Below are positions 16,377-24,017 of a stretch of 64,000 nt of DNA, in pieces. Made by a program: the position numbers and the translations under genes. The stretch is from positions 992,932-1,056,931 of the forward strand of contig JAIXQO010000003.1 in assembly GCA_027485695.1 (NCBI GenBank). Reading direction: 5' to 3'. Each line of letters starts with the position of its first letter. Within the stretch, counting starts at the first letter, position 1. Source of the stretch: Pseudomonadota bacterium (GTDB taxonomy: Bacteria > Bdellovibrionota > UBA1018). The notes under the pieces were generated by a model. That model was given only the letters and a program-made list of their open reading frames with translations. It was not told where the DNA came from and ran no database searches.

Positions 16377-17951
16377 ATGAAAAAGAAAATGGATCGCAGG
16401 GAATTCCTGGTCGCTTCTTCCGAGATGATGACGGCGTTGGGCGCATTGACGGCGGGGATTCAGGTCATGCCGAAACTTGCAAACGCGGCGCTGAGCTGTG
16501 ATTTGCAAAATAGCACGAGCGACATTCCTCACAAAAAATACATGATCAGTTTGGAGTGCGGAGGAGGAATCGATAATCACTATCTGGCAAATCCGCTCGA
16601 TCCGTCACAATTCGATGGCTATGCTGATCGTTACCGCCGATTTAGCGAAGCGGCCGGACGTTCGATTACGCACTTAGAACATCCACTCGCGCCTGGACAT
16701 TTTATCGGGCCGGGACTCCTTCCAGACAACTATGGCGGACTTCAGGTCAGTGACTTGCTTCGTGATTTTTTCTTCGTCAAGGGCCTCGAAAAAGAAGGCG
16801 AGCACGACCTCGGTAACCGTATCATCGCCAACGGCGGTTCGTCGGTTTACAACGCTGGGTTTTGTTCGCTGATGGCGGATGCTTGTTCCCGTTTTAAAGA
16901 AAAACCGTTTCAGCATGTCGTCCTAGGCTCGAAAGACCGTTGTTGGAACCAGGTCGGCATGCTCAAGGGCTCGGCCGTCCCGATGGTACTCTCGGACATG
17001 AATACGTTTCAGAGCTCGGTTCGAGATCTGGCGGGTGATTCAGGTGCACTCGACCGCAAACAATTCGTTCGCCAGATGGTCAAGGAGCTCTATAGCGATA
17101 TCGCCGAGAAGACGCTCGCAAAGTGCGAGAGTCGTCGCATGTTCCTCGACTTCGGAAAATTTTTTGATCAGATGATTCAAATCCGTGAGCGTCCGATCTT
17201 ATACAGTGATTCTACGGTGGACTGGAATGATATCTGGAACTGGTGGCAAGGTTACATGAATCATCAAGCCAATAACCATCCGATGTGCCAGCTGGAAATG
17301 TACGACCAAAACGGATTTCCGCAAAAAGGCCGCTATTTCCGCCAAGTCTTCGGGCCGTTCGCATTCTATGGAGCGCTGACGGAATTTCTGATTCGCCGGG
17401 ACCTGACGTCGGTTGTGAATTTCAATTATATGTCGGGTGATCGCCATACCTCGAACAAGGCTTCACCGGGCGGGTACACGGCCGAAGGTCAGATCCAAGC
17501 CGCTGCGGGATCGCTGTTCGTAGGGCTTATGCATCGGTTGAAACGCATTTCCGCAGGCAACGGAAAAACGCTGCTCGACCAGACGGTGATGTTGTCGACC
17601 TCTGAATTCGATCGGACTTCCTATGATGACGGCGGAGGGGGAACCGATCACGCTGGTTACCACACGATCTTGATGGCTGGTGCGAACAATCGGGGTGCGG
17701 TGGGAGGACAGGTTTCAAAAGGCGGACCGTTCGCCGGCTATCGCGGACGAGGTGGTTCGCAAAATCAGTATGACGTGCTGACTTGGAACAAAGACGGTAC
17801 TCCGAACCGGGACGGGAACGGATTGCACATGACGGTCGCGTCGGTGCTGCCACTGGTGCTCAAAATGACGGGGACTGCGCTACCCGCGCAGCAGATCACG
17901 CAAGCATCGCAGTTGGTGGACCAGTTGACTTGGATCAAACAGATCACGTAG
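16377..17951 (+). CDS. Tat-exported DUF1501-like protein
   Basis: The 524-residue protein begins MKKKMDRREFLVASSEMMTA: a twin-arginine signal (DRREFLV) plus a hydrophobic segment. The C-terminal half has the DUF1501-like sequence VMLSTSEFDRT, a Gly-rich run, then TDHAGYHTILMAGANNRGAV; this family has an alkaline-phosphatase/sulfatase-like fold. AAAGGAGGAG lies eight bases upstream of the ATG, one of the best ribosome binding sites in the window. It is the second gene of the operon and follows a CXXCH protein, the usual arrangement for DUF1501 with PSCyt/DUF1588-type partners. Tat export suggests folding with a cofactor before secretion. The substrate is unknown. Confidence 0.78.
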   Translation: MKKKMDRREFLVASSEMMTALGALTAGIQVMPKLANAALSCDLQNSTSDIPHKKYMISLECGGGIDNHYLANPLDPSQFDGYADRYRRFSEAAGRSITHLEHPLAPGHFIGPGLLPDNYGGLQVSDLLRDFFFVKGLEKEGEHDLGNRIIANGGSSVYNAGFCSLMADACSRFKEKPFQHVVLGSKDRCWNQVGMLKGSAVPMVLSDMNTFQSSVRDLAGDSGALDRKQFVRQMVKELYSDIAEKTLAKCESRRMFLDFGKFFDQMIQIRERPILYSDSTVDWNDIWNWWQGYMNHQANNHPMCQLEMYDQNGFPQKGRYFRQVFGPFAFYGALTEFLIRRDLTSVVNFNYMSGDRHTSNKASPGGYTAEGQIQAAAGSLFVGLMHRLKRISAGNGKTLLDQTVMLSTSEFDRTSYDDGGGGTDHAGYHTILMAGANNRGAVGGQVSKGGPFAGYRGRGGSQNQYDVLTWNKDGTPNRDGNGLHMTVASVLPLVLKMTGTALPAQQITQASQLVDQLTWIKQIT

Positions 17952-17982
17952 GAAAATTTTTTTAGTAAAAAGAGGGTATAAA

Positions 17983-18495
17983 ATGCGGTACGTATCACTG
18001 AAAAACATCACAAGTCAGATCGCAATTTTGAGCTGCTTGTTTACGGTAGGCTGTATGCAGTTTTCGCCGCAGACAGCGGGCACCAAGAAGTCGACCCAAA
18101 ACAACAATAGTTTGGGAGTGGTCGACAAGTGCCTAGAAGTCTACAAGACCAAAGCGGTTCCAGTGCTGGGCTCCAAATGCATTGGCTGTCACAGCTCCGG
18201 TAGTTTTCGAGTGAGTCCGGATCTGACTTCGGCAACCGCACTCTACGCGCTCTATCTCGATCAGGCGTATGTGGATCCGTCAGCGGCCAATCCTAACGAA
18301 AGTTTGATCTTGGCCAAAGGTGCAGGCATTCTCGGTCACTCGGGTGGAGCGGTCATCGCTCAAGGTTCGCAGGAGTACAACGCGGTTCGCGATTGGATTG
18401 AGCGCGAAATCAAAGGCTCCTGTCAAGTTACCACCGGCAACGGACAAGACACGACGGACACTGGAAACGACCCGAACGGTTTTTATGATTTCTAG
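17983..18495 (+). CDS. Small CXXCH lipoprotein (cytochrome c-like)
   Basis: The 170-residue protein has an export signal ending in FTVGCMQ, a loose lipobox, and one heme-type motif in GSKCIGCHSSGSF near residue 66. The following region (LILAKGAGILGHSGGAVI) supplies His and the motif order of PSCyt1-like domains. It is followed by an acidic, Asp/Thr-rich tail. AGAGGGT upstream is the likely ribosome binding site. It is the third gene of the operon starting at 13592. It probably acts as a membrane-anchored electron carrier for the large CXXCH protein or the DUF1501 protein; this partnership is inferred from gene order only. Confidence 0.72.
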   Translation: MRYVSLKNITSQIAILSCLFTVGCMQFSPQTAGTKKSTQNNNSLGVVDKCLEVYKTKAVPVLGSKCIGCHSSGSFRVSPDLTSATALYALYLDQAYVDPSAANPNESLILAKGAGILGHSGGAVIAQGSQEYNAVRDWIEREIKGSCQVTTGNGQDTTDTGNDPNGFYDF

Positions 18496-18559
18496 AGGAT
18501 GCGCTTAATTCCCGAGTGCCTTCTACCGATTGAATAGAAGGTTCGGGGTTCAAAGAAAA

Positions 18560-19393
18560 ATGGATTCAGGTTCATTGCGATTCAATAGGCGTTTGGGGCT
18601 GTTCGGTGGCGTGGCGATGATTCTCGCCTTAGCTGTTTCCTGTGGACGGAAGTCGAGTGTTTCTCGTTCGCCAGCGTCGATCGGCGCTCGAGAACTAGAT
18701 CCCGCGCTCAAGTCCGGACCACTCAAGAACGTCCTCTGTGACGCCATCTCCGGAAAAAATCCAGGCACGCTGGTGGGTTGTTATCCTTTTGACGGGAACT
18801 CGGGTGATGGATCGAATTCTGGCAATCATGGCATCGTTCATGGCTCGGTTGAGTTCATAAAAATGGGAAATGGCGCGGTGGCCGATTTCAAAGGCGGCTA
18901 CCTGAGGTTGCCCATGCACCCAGCCTATCCATCGGAGAACGCGCCTCGCACGATCGCCATGTGGATCTACACCGAGAAAGAAAGCTGGAAAATGGATCGT
19001 CATACGATCTTCCATTCGGGTGGATTTCTCGAGGGCGCTCGAAAAACTTTCGCCATCGATATGCACCAGGCGCCACAGTTGCAGATTTCGATCTGGGACG
19101 ACGATTTTTTCTTCGATCCAAAAATCAACCTCTCAGGCTGGTTTCATTTGACGACTGTGTATGATCCAGAAGCACGTAAAATTCGAACTTACGTGAACGG
19201 CTCTTTCGCCGGGACCAAAGACGACGTACGAACGCTCGAAACGATGAGCGGAGACTATTTCATCGGTAGCTCCAAAGACGGCCAGATGCCTTTCTTGGGA
19301 AAAATGGACGACGTTCTGATTTTCAAGAAATCGATGACGGATTCCGAAATCCGAGAACTCTACCGGATCAAAGCCCAACAACCCGGCTCCTAA
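18560..19393 (+). CDS. LamG-domain lipoprotein
   Basis: The ATG at 18560 gives MDSGSLRFNRRLGLFGG and a hydrophobic stretch ending ALAVSCGRK, a lipoprotein-type signal. Residues about 70-275 form a LamG/concanavalin-like domain: GCYPFDGNSGDGSNSGNHG, RTIAMWIYTEKESWK, GWFHLTTVYD, IRTYVNGSFAGT and YFIGSSKDGQMPFLGKMDDV. LamG domains are common partners in planctomycete-type DUF1501 operons and may bind carbohydrate. It follows the cytochrome-like lipoprotein by 64 bases on the same strand and is probably the last gene of the operon. Confidence 0.78.
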   Translation: MDSGSLRFNRRLGLFGGVAMILALAVSCGRKSSVSRSPASIGARELDPALKSGPLKNVLCDAISGKNPGTLVGCYPFDGNSGDGSNSGNHGIVHGSVEFIKMGNGAVADFKGGYLRLPMHPAYPSENAPRTIAMWIYTEKESWKMDRHTIFHSGGFLEGARKTFAIDMHQAPQLQISIWDDDFFFDPKINLSGWFHLTTVYDPEARKIRTYVNGSFAGTKDDVRTLETMSGDYFIGSSKDGQMPFLGKMDDVLIFKKSMTDSEIRELYRIKAQQPGS

Positions 19394-19424
19394 AAAAAGA
19401 GCCATCGCATTTCTGCGACAGCTC
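19392..19424 (-). terminator. Intrinsic terminator (minus strand) between convergent genes
   Basis: GAGC..TCGCA (from 19399) pairs with TGCGA..GCTC (to 19424), with a two-base internal mismatch. On the minus strand it is followed by seven T (complement of the A-run at 19392-19398). It ends the small coiled-coil gene and overlaps the stop region of the LamG lipoprotein. Confidence 0.75.
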
Positions 19425-19462
19425 TATGGGGGAGTTGCACGAGTGGGGACGGGGACAGCCTT

Positions 19463-19792
19463 TTAGTTTTGAAGGGTTTTCTTTTCCGAACGCGCTTTCT
19501 TCATGTTCTCGCGAGCAAGGCGCAGCTCTTGTTTTTGGGCCTGGATCTGACGTTCAGTTTCTTTGGCCTGCTCGCTGTTTTTGCCGTATTGCTTGCGCTC
19601 CGAACGAAGTTTCGCGCGAAGCTCTTTGAGCTCCTGTTTCGATTCCTTGCGTTTTTCCTGGGCGACTTGAACCGCACTATTGGCCGCTTCATTGATGGTG
19701 GCCGTCGTTTGGACGGCGGTATCGTTTGCGTAGGAAACGGTTGCAAGGGTGAGAGAAGTCAGTACGAAGGATGCTAATTTCAAGCTTTTCAT
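19463..19792 (-). CDS. Small exported coiled-coil protein
   Basis: The 109-residue protein has a signal peptide (MKSLKLASFVLTSLTLATVS, cleavage near YAND). The remainder is almost wholly charged and helical: QEKRKESKQELKELRAKL and then SEQAKETERQIQAQKQ, rich in Glu, Lys, Arg and Gln, with heptad-like spacing. It has no Cys and no recognised domain. Small exported coiled coils can be periplasmic chaperones or envelope spacers, but nothing here decides between them. Confidence 0.75.
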   Translation of the reverse strand: MKSLKLASFVLTSLTLATVSYANDTAVQTTATINEAANSAVQVAQEKRKESKQELKELRAKLRSERKQYGKNSEQAKETERQIQAQKQELRLARENMKKARSEKKTLQN

Positions 19793-20030
19793 GGTCTAGG
19801 GTCTCCTGAAGATCGAGGGTCGAGGATTCGGCCCGGTTCTCACGAGGGAGCCGGGGACAACCCCTCGGCTCCGGTTCGTTTGATGAGTCCAGAATAGCGA
19901 ATAGTCCTGAGAAGGCTTTTAGGCGGGGATGAGACTTTTTTAATGCCCATTTAAAAAAAGGCCGGGGCTGGAGCAGCCTGCAACAATGAGGTGAGGCAGG
20001 ATGAATTTTTTGCGACAAAAAACACACGAT

Positions 20031-20059
20031 TTGACAAAAATCCGATTTCCCCTTGAAAT
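20031..20059 (+). promoter_or_regulatory. Possible promoter of the cold-shock gene
   Basis: TTGACA (20031-20036) is followed after 17 bases by TGAAAT. This would give a leader of about 50 bases before the ATG at 20116, containing GGAGAGGAGGAG and GGAGGG purine runs. The rest of the 323-base gap from 19793 shows no gene and no other clear signal. The -10 match is weak. Confidence 0.35.
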
Positions 20060-20115
20060 TGACTTATGGCTTCTCACGGAGAGGAGGAGCCCAAACGGAG
20101 GGTAGACCTTCATAG

Positions 20116-20355
20116 ATGGCTGCAGGACGCGTAAAATGGTTCAATGACGCCAAAGGATACGGCTTCATTGAAAAGATGGCAGGCACTCTTTCATTTTCGT
20201 TGGCCGGTTCCGGCACGATGGAAGAGATCTTCGTTCACTATTCTGCGATCGTAGGACAAGGGCATCGCACCCTTGCGGAAGGACAGGAAGTCGAATTCGA
20301 CGTCTACGACAGCCCCCGTGGCAAAGTCGCCCAGAACGTGATGCCCAAAGCATAA
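20116..20355 (+). CDS. Cold-shock domain protein with an insertion between RNP1 and RNP2
   Basis: The 79-residue product is a single cold-shock domain, an RNA/ssDNA-binding OB fold: GRVKWFNDAKGYGFIEK with RNP1 (KGYGFI), and IFVHYSAI with RNP2. In CspA-type proteins about eight residues separate these; here there are about 19 (MAGTLSFSLAGSGTMEE), so the beta2-beta3 hairpin is extended by about 11 residues. The rest (GHRTLAEGQEVEFDV) is canonical. It is monocistronic and convergent with the amine oxidase gene, whose stop lies 26 bases away. It is likely an RNA chaperone; whether it is cold-induced cannot be seen. Confidence 0.92.
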   Translation: MAAGRVKWFNDAKGYGFIEKMAGTLSFSLAGSGTMEEIFVHYSAIVGQGHRTLAEGQEVEFDVYDSPRGKVAQNVMPKA

Positions 20356-20381
20356 GCAGTTCAGGTCGGCGGCTCTAGATT

Positions 20382-21893
20382 TTAGCGGCCGACGATACGG
20401 TTGATCGCGCGGTCCGAGGATGCGATTGCGCCTTCTGCCCATCCAAAATTATAAGCGACGTGCTCGCCGGCGAGTTGAAATCCGCCGGTGAGGTTCATGA
20501 ACGTTTCAAGCGACTTCATCGTATCCGGATGCTCGCCCGTCGGCCACGCGCCTTCGTGATGAGGCATTTTCAACCAACAGATCGGCAGCATTCCCACCGA
20601 ATATTTCGCGTGTTTAGGATGGATCTTGGTGAGTTCCTCTTGAACGAGGCGGTTTTGCTCAGCACGAGAGAGCGCACTGATTCGTGCGGCCTCTTTGAGA
20701 TCTTCGTTGAGGTAGCCCGTGATCACGACGCCTCCCTGGCGAGAGTGCACGCCATGGGACGGGTAAACGACTTGCTGAAGGTGTTCAGTGAATTGCGAAA
20801 TGCCGCCGTAAATCCGGTCTTTCTGTTCCCAGAATCGTTCACGGTATTGAGTGCCGAATTTGACTGCCGGGAAATATTCGCTGCCGTTTGCCTCAATGCC
20901 TTGGATCAATTCAGGGGCTAGGCCCTCAAGTGGAATCCGCTTGAGACGCGTGAGAGGAATGGTACAGATGACCGCGCTTGCTTGGACCTCGGAGCGCCGA
21001 CCGTCAGGTCCCTGAACAGTGATCGAAAAATCAGCTTCGGCTTTTTTGCGAACAGCGACCACCGCTCTGCGTGTATGAACCCGATCTTTGATGTGGGAAT
21101 AAAGAGCGTGCGGGATTCGATCGAATCCTCCGACGGGTTGGAAAAGTGGACTTCCCATGGATGAGTACTCGAACAGGCGAGCGTGATCCCGGAAAAAATC
21201 CGACGCGTACCAATCTTGGAGCGGTACGGTTGAATTGCGTTCATGTTTGCCATCCGTCCAGCCGTATCGGATAAATCCGCCGCGACCGCTGCCGACGAAT
21301 TTTCCTGACTCATCTAAATCACCAAATGAACGTGCGATTTCTTGAATCTGTTGGACACTCAGGCCACTGGTGCCAGTAGAGTTCGCGGAGATCGCTTGAT
21401 GAAGGAGCTCCGAGAGATAGCCGCGTTCCGAGGCCAGTGCCTGTTTCAGCCGATAGGGTTTCTCATTTTTTCCAATGACCCAAGAGTTGCGATTCTCGTT
21501 AATGAAAACCTCGAGATCCACGCCCAGCTCGCGGCAGAGATCGAGCGCGCGCTCATGCTGATGGGGAATGCGCGCGGGTCCGGCGTTCATGTAGTTGTGT
21601 TTACCCGGAAGAAAAGGAGATCCAGAGTCACCAGATCGAATCGTCCACGCACGTCCGCCGATACGATGCTGGGCTTCGAAAACTTGAACGGAGTAACCCA
21701 TTTGAGTCAGGCGCCAAGCCGAGTAGAGTCCTGCGATCCCTGCGCCGAGGATGGCGATGGTGGGGCGGTCGCTTGGAGAAACTCGCTCGCTCGAAGGGAG
21801 TATGGCCTCCGCGTTTTTCCAAGGGTAGAAAAGCAGCGACTGGGCTGCAATGGCCTGTGCGGAAATTTTCAGAAATTGGCGGCGAGTTTTCAT
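20382..21893 (-). CDS. Tat-exported flavin-containing amine oxidase
   Basis: The ATG at 21893 gives MKTRRQFLKISAQAIAAQS, a clear twin-arginine signal, so I reject the ATG 27 codons upstream. About 503 residues. Residues about 45-75 hold the FAD-binding Rossmann motif (AILGAGIAGLYSAWRL) and a second FAD signature follows (VFEAQHRIGGRAWT). The C-terminal part has GGFQLAGEHVAYNFGWAEGA, the conserved FAD-contacting end of monoamine oxidase / L-amino-acid oxidase family enzymes. It probably oxidises amines or amino acids in the periplasm and makes hydrogen peroxide. The substrate cannot be told from sequence. It stands alone, 47 bases or more from the barrel protein operon on the same strand. Confidence 0.87.
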   Translation of the reverse strand: MKTRRQFLKISAQAIAAQSLLFYPWKNAEAILPSSERVSPSDRPTIAILGAGIAGLYSAWRLTQMGYSVQVFEAQHRIGGRAWTIRSGDSGSPFLPGKHNYMNAGPARIPHQHERALDLCRELGVDLEVFINENRNSWVIGKNEKPYRLKQALASERGYLSELLHQAISANSTGTSGLSVQQIQEIARSFGDLDESGKFVGSGRGGFIRYGWTDGKHERNSTVPLQDWYASDFFRDHARLFEYSSMGSPLFQPVGGFDRIPHALYSHIKDRVHTRRAVVAVRKKAEADFSITVQGPDGRRSEVQASAVICTIPLTRLKRIPLEGLAPELIQGIEANGSEYFPAVKFGTQYRERFWEQKDRIYGGISQFTEHLQQVVYPSHGVHSRQGGVVITGYLNEDLKEAARISALSRAEQNRLVQEELTKIHPKHAKYSVGMLPICWLKMPHHEGAWPTGEHPDTMKSLETFMNLTGGFQLAGEHVAYNFGWAEGAIASSDRAINRIVGR

Positions 21894-22020
21894 CTTCGCC
21901 GAGATAGTTGATTTAGATCGTCTGATCGAGTGAAAAGCGTTTTGCTCCAGTGAGAAATTGTTCCAAAAAGCCAAGACCTCGGGACGAACTCATTCCATAC
22001 TGTAGACGTGGATCGGCCGT

Positions 22021-22944
22021 TCAGCGCTGAAGCGGCATCGACCACTCGATCCCGAGCATTCGGGAGAGTGCGACGTTTCGTGAGGGTCCGAGAAGCGTCT
22101 GATCCGTGTAATGGGCAGCGAGAAGCATCTCGCTTGCGAACGTAAAGGCGTAGTCAAAACCCACGGAAACGCGCGATTGGGGTTTTCCTTGGCTATCATT
22201 GAGCGTGCTTTCAATACGTCGACCCTGGTCGAGCTCGTAGCCGATTCGCATTCCCGCACGATGGGCCCCCCAGACGCGTCCGCCGTTCAGTAGAACAGAT
22301 CCTCCCCATCCGGGAGTGACCCTAAAATCAGGCGAACTTCCGCCTGAAAATGTTCGAGAGATCGAGCGATGTGCCTCGAGGGTCGAGGAGACGTCCCACG
22401 GATGGAATGATTTAATCACAATAGCGCCCAACGTGAGGCGCTGAAATCCCGTACCAAATGCGGGAGACGCAGCGCTGCCGCTTGAGCTCGTATCATAAAT
22501 CGATGAGCCAAAAGGAACCGAGTAACTGGCAAACGTGACAACCTTGGGTCGGATCGGGTGATAGGTCCAGTCCGTCACAGCCTCGAATGCGCCACCGATC
22601 GTCCACTGCGAGATTCCGGATTGACTGGGATCACCGGCATGAGCCCCTCGATGAAGCCAGGTGAGAGCGCTTCCGATTTGAAACCGGTCGGAGACGAGCG
22701 TGGCCGCGCTTAAAGTTTGCGCGATGGAGTTTTCAAAATCATTGGACTCACGAAAAACCGATAGCCCTGCGGGCGGGGCATCGGCAACGACTTGAGATAC
22801 GGTAGACGCCAACGAAAACCGCGTCCGTTCGTCTCCGGTGATCACCGATGGTGCCGCCGATTGGGAAGAACAACAGGCGGCGGCGTTCGCGTCATGAACG
22901 CCGATCAGATTCCAGAGCATGAATACGATCGCCACTACAAACAT
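22021..22944 (-). CDS. Predicted outer-membrane beta-barrel protein with N-terminal Cys-Cys
   Basis: The 307-residue protein has a signal segment followed at once by AAACCSSQSAAPSVITGDE. The remainder alternates hydrophobic and polar residues in strand-like blocks (LTWLHRGAH, WTIGGAFEAVTDWTY, RVSVGFDYAFTF) and ends in the hydrophobic-rich EWSMPLQR, as expected for an outer-membrane barrel. The Cys pair after the signal may bind metal or carry a lipid. It is the last gene of the operon photolyase-redoxin-lipoprotein-barrel, starting nine bases after the preceding stop. I cannot name a substrate; the context suggests a metal or thiol-related envelope system. Confidence 0.65.
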   Translation of the reverse strand: MFVVAIVFMLWNLIGVHDANAAACCSSQSAAPSVITGDERTRFSLASTVSQVVADAPPAGLSVFRESNDFENSIAQTLSAATLVSDRFQIGSALTWLHRGAHAGDPSQSGISQWTIGGAFEAVTDWTYHPIRPKVVTFASYSVPFGSSIYDTSSSGSAASPAFGTGFQRLTLGAIVIKSFHPWDVSSTLEAHRSISRTFSGGSSPDFRVTPGWGGSVLLNGGRVWGAHRAGMRIGYELDQGRRIESTLNDSQGKPQSRVSVGFDYAFTFASEMLLAAHYTDQTLLGPSRNVALSRMLGIEWSMPLQR

Positions 22945-22953
22945 GGGCGTCTC

Positions 22954-23466
22954 TTACGGAACGAAATACGGAATGATGGCTTGGCTCACCGGGCGTTGAT
23001 TCACGCGCAACTGGAGTCGAATATCCCAGTCTCCCCACATAATGAAGCGAACGGGTTTGGCAAGAAACTGTCCCGGTAGAACTGCGCCGGTCACGGGATC
23101 CGTCTCAGGAGTGACGACCACGGGGGGGCGAGTCCCGTGACCCATTGAAGTCATCCAAGGCTCTACAAAAACTTCTTCGGCCGGGGTGACGTAAGGTCCG
23201 GCATGGCTAGAAGTGTCCGCGTTCCAAAACTTGATCCGAGCCTCGCCGCGCGTATCCGAGTCTAGGGGGGCGATGATCCACTCCCAGCTCGCGCAGAGTT
23301 TCTGGGTCGGAAACGAGAGATCGCAAGTCGGGGTTTGCGTGGGCGCAGCCGCTTGCGCGAGCGAAATCGCGCGCAGTTGAGAAGCGTCGCGATGTTTCAA
23401 GATCGGAGATTCGATGCAGCCGAACGCAAGCAATAGGGCGGACAGCGAGGTGAGTTTCTTGATCAT
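22954..23466 (-). CDS. Lipoprotein with FixH/YtkA-like beta domain
   Basis: The ATG at 23466 is chosen: GGAG lies about ten bases upstream and it starts directly at a signal peptide MIKKLTSLSALLLAFGC, with a lipobox-like end. The domain of about 130 residues has WEWIIAPLDSDTRGEARIKF, VFVEPWMTSMGHGTRPP and RFIMWGDWDIRLQLRV. The MxxMGHG element followed by GxWDIRL is the pattern of YtkA/FixH-type domains, which in several families have Met/His metal ligands. Only two bases separate it from the end of the redoxin gene upstream. A role in copper handling or protection of a redox partner is plausible but inferred. Confidence 0.65.
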   Translation of the reverse strand: MIKKLTSLSALLLAFGCIESPILKHRDASQLRAISLAQAAAPTQTPTCDLSFPTQKLCASWEWIIAPLDSDTRGEARIKFWNADTSSHAGPYVTPAEEVFVEPWMTSMGHGTRPPVVVTPETDPVTGAVLPGQFLAKPVRFIMWGDWDIRLQLRVNQRPVSQAIIPYFVP

Positions 23467-23468
23467 CG

Positions 23469-24017
23469 TCAAAGGCTCCGAGAGATCACGCAACCGAGTG
23501 CGCGTGTTTTTGAAGGTTGGGGGTGGGAGCCGGAAATGACCTGAGTGATCGCGGTCTCCAAGAAAGGCTCGGCGTCCGACGCCGCGGATTGAGAGCTATC
23601 CACGCCACCGCTGTAAACGATCTCGCCGTTCTTGACGATAAAGGCATGGGGTGTTTTTTGCGCTCCAAAATGATTCGCAAATTCGAGGCTTGTATCGCGG
23701 ATCACCGGAAAAGGCAGTTGCGCTGAAGCAAAATGATTTTCAGATTCACCGGTTCGGTTGCCGGGGTAGGAGTCGACGCCGACAAACGCGACACCTTTTT
23801 GCGAAAATTGTTCAAAGAGAGTTTTGAGCTTTGGTTCGTGGGATTTAGAGCACGGGCATTCCGGGGAAACAAAGACGAAGACGGTCGCTTTTTCGCCTGA
23901 CGGAATTGCAATCTCTTGGTTCTTCGTGAAATCCCAGGCGCGCGCGGGGAGCGCGGCATAGGAAAACGACGAACTGATGATGATTGCGAGCATTCCTAGT
24001 CCGATCGTGCGGATCAT
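23469..24017 (-). CDS. Exported redoxin (thioredoxin-fold) with CPC motif
   Basis: The ATG at 24017 has AAGGAG eight bases upstream and begins a signal peptide (MIRTIGLGMLAIIISSSFSY). The domain has VFVFVSPECPCSKSHEPKL, with the active-site Cys pair spaced CPC instead of CxxC. It then has the cis-Pro region GAQKTPHAFIVKNGEI, which is the AhpC/TSA-redoxin fold. The C-terminus (SKTRALGCVI) carries another Cys, as seen in redoxins linked to metal transport or cytochrome assembly. Its ATG overlaps the photolyase stop by four bases (ATGA), so the two are translationally coupled. It likely acts as a periplasmic thiol-disulfide protein. Confidence 0.75.
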   Translation of the reverse strand: MIRTIGLGMLAIIISSSFSYAALPARAWDFTKNQEIAIPSGEKATVFVFVSPECPCSKSHEPKLKTLFEQFSQKGVAFVGVDSYPGNRTGESENHFASAQLPFPVIRDTSLEFANHFGAQKTPHAFIVKNGEIVYSGGVDSSQSAASDAEPFLETAITQVISGSHPQPSKTRALGCVISRSL

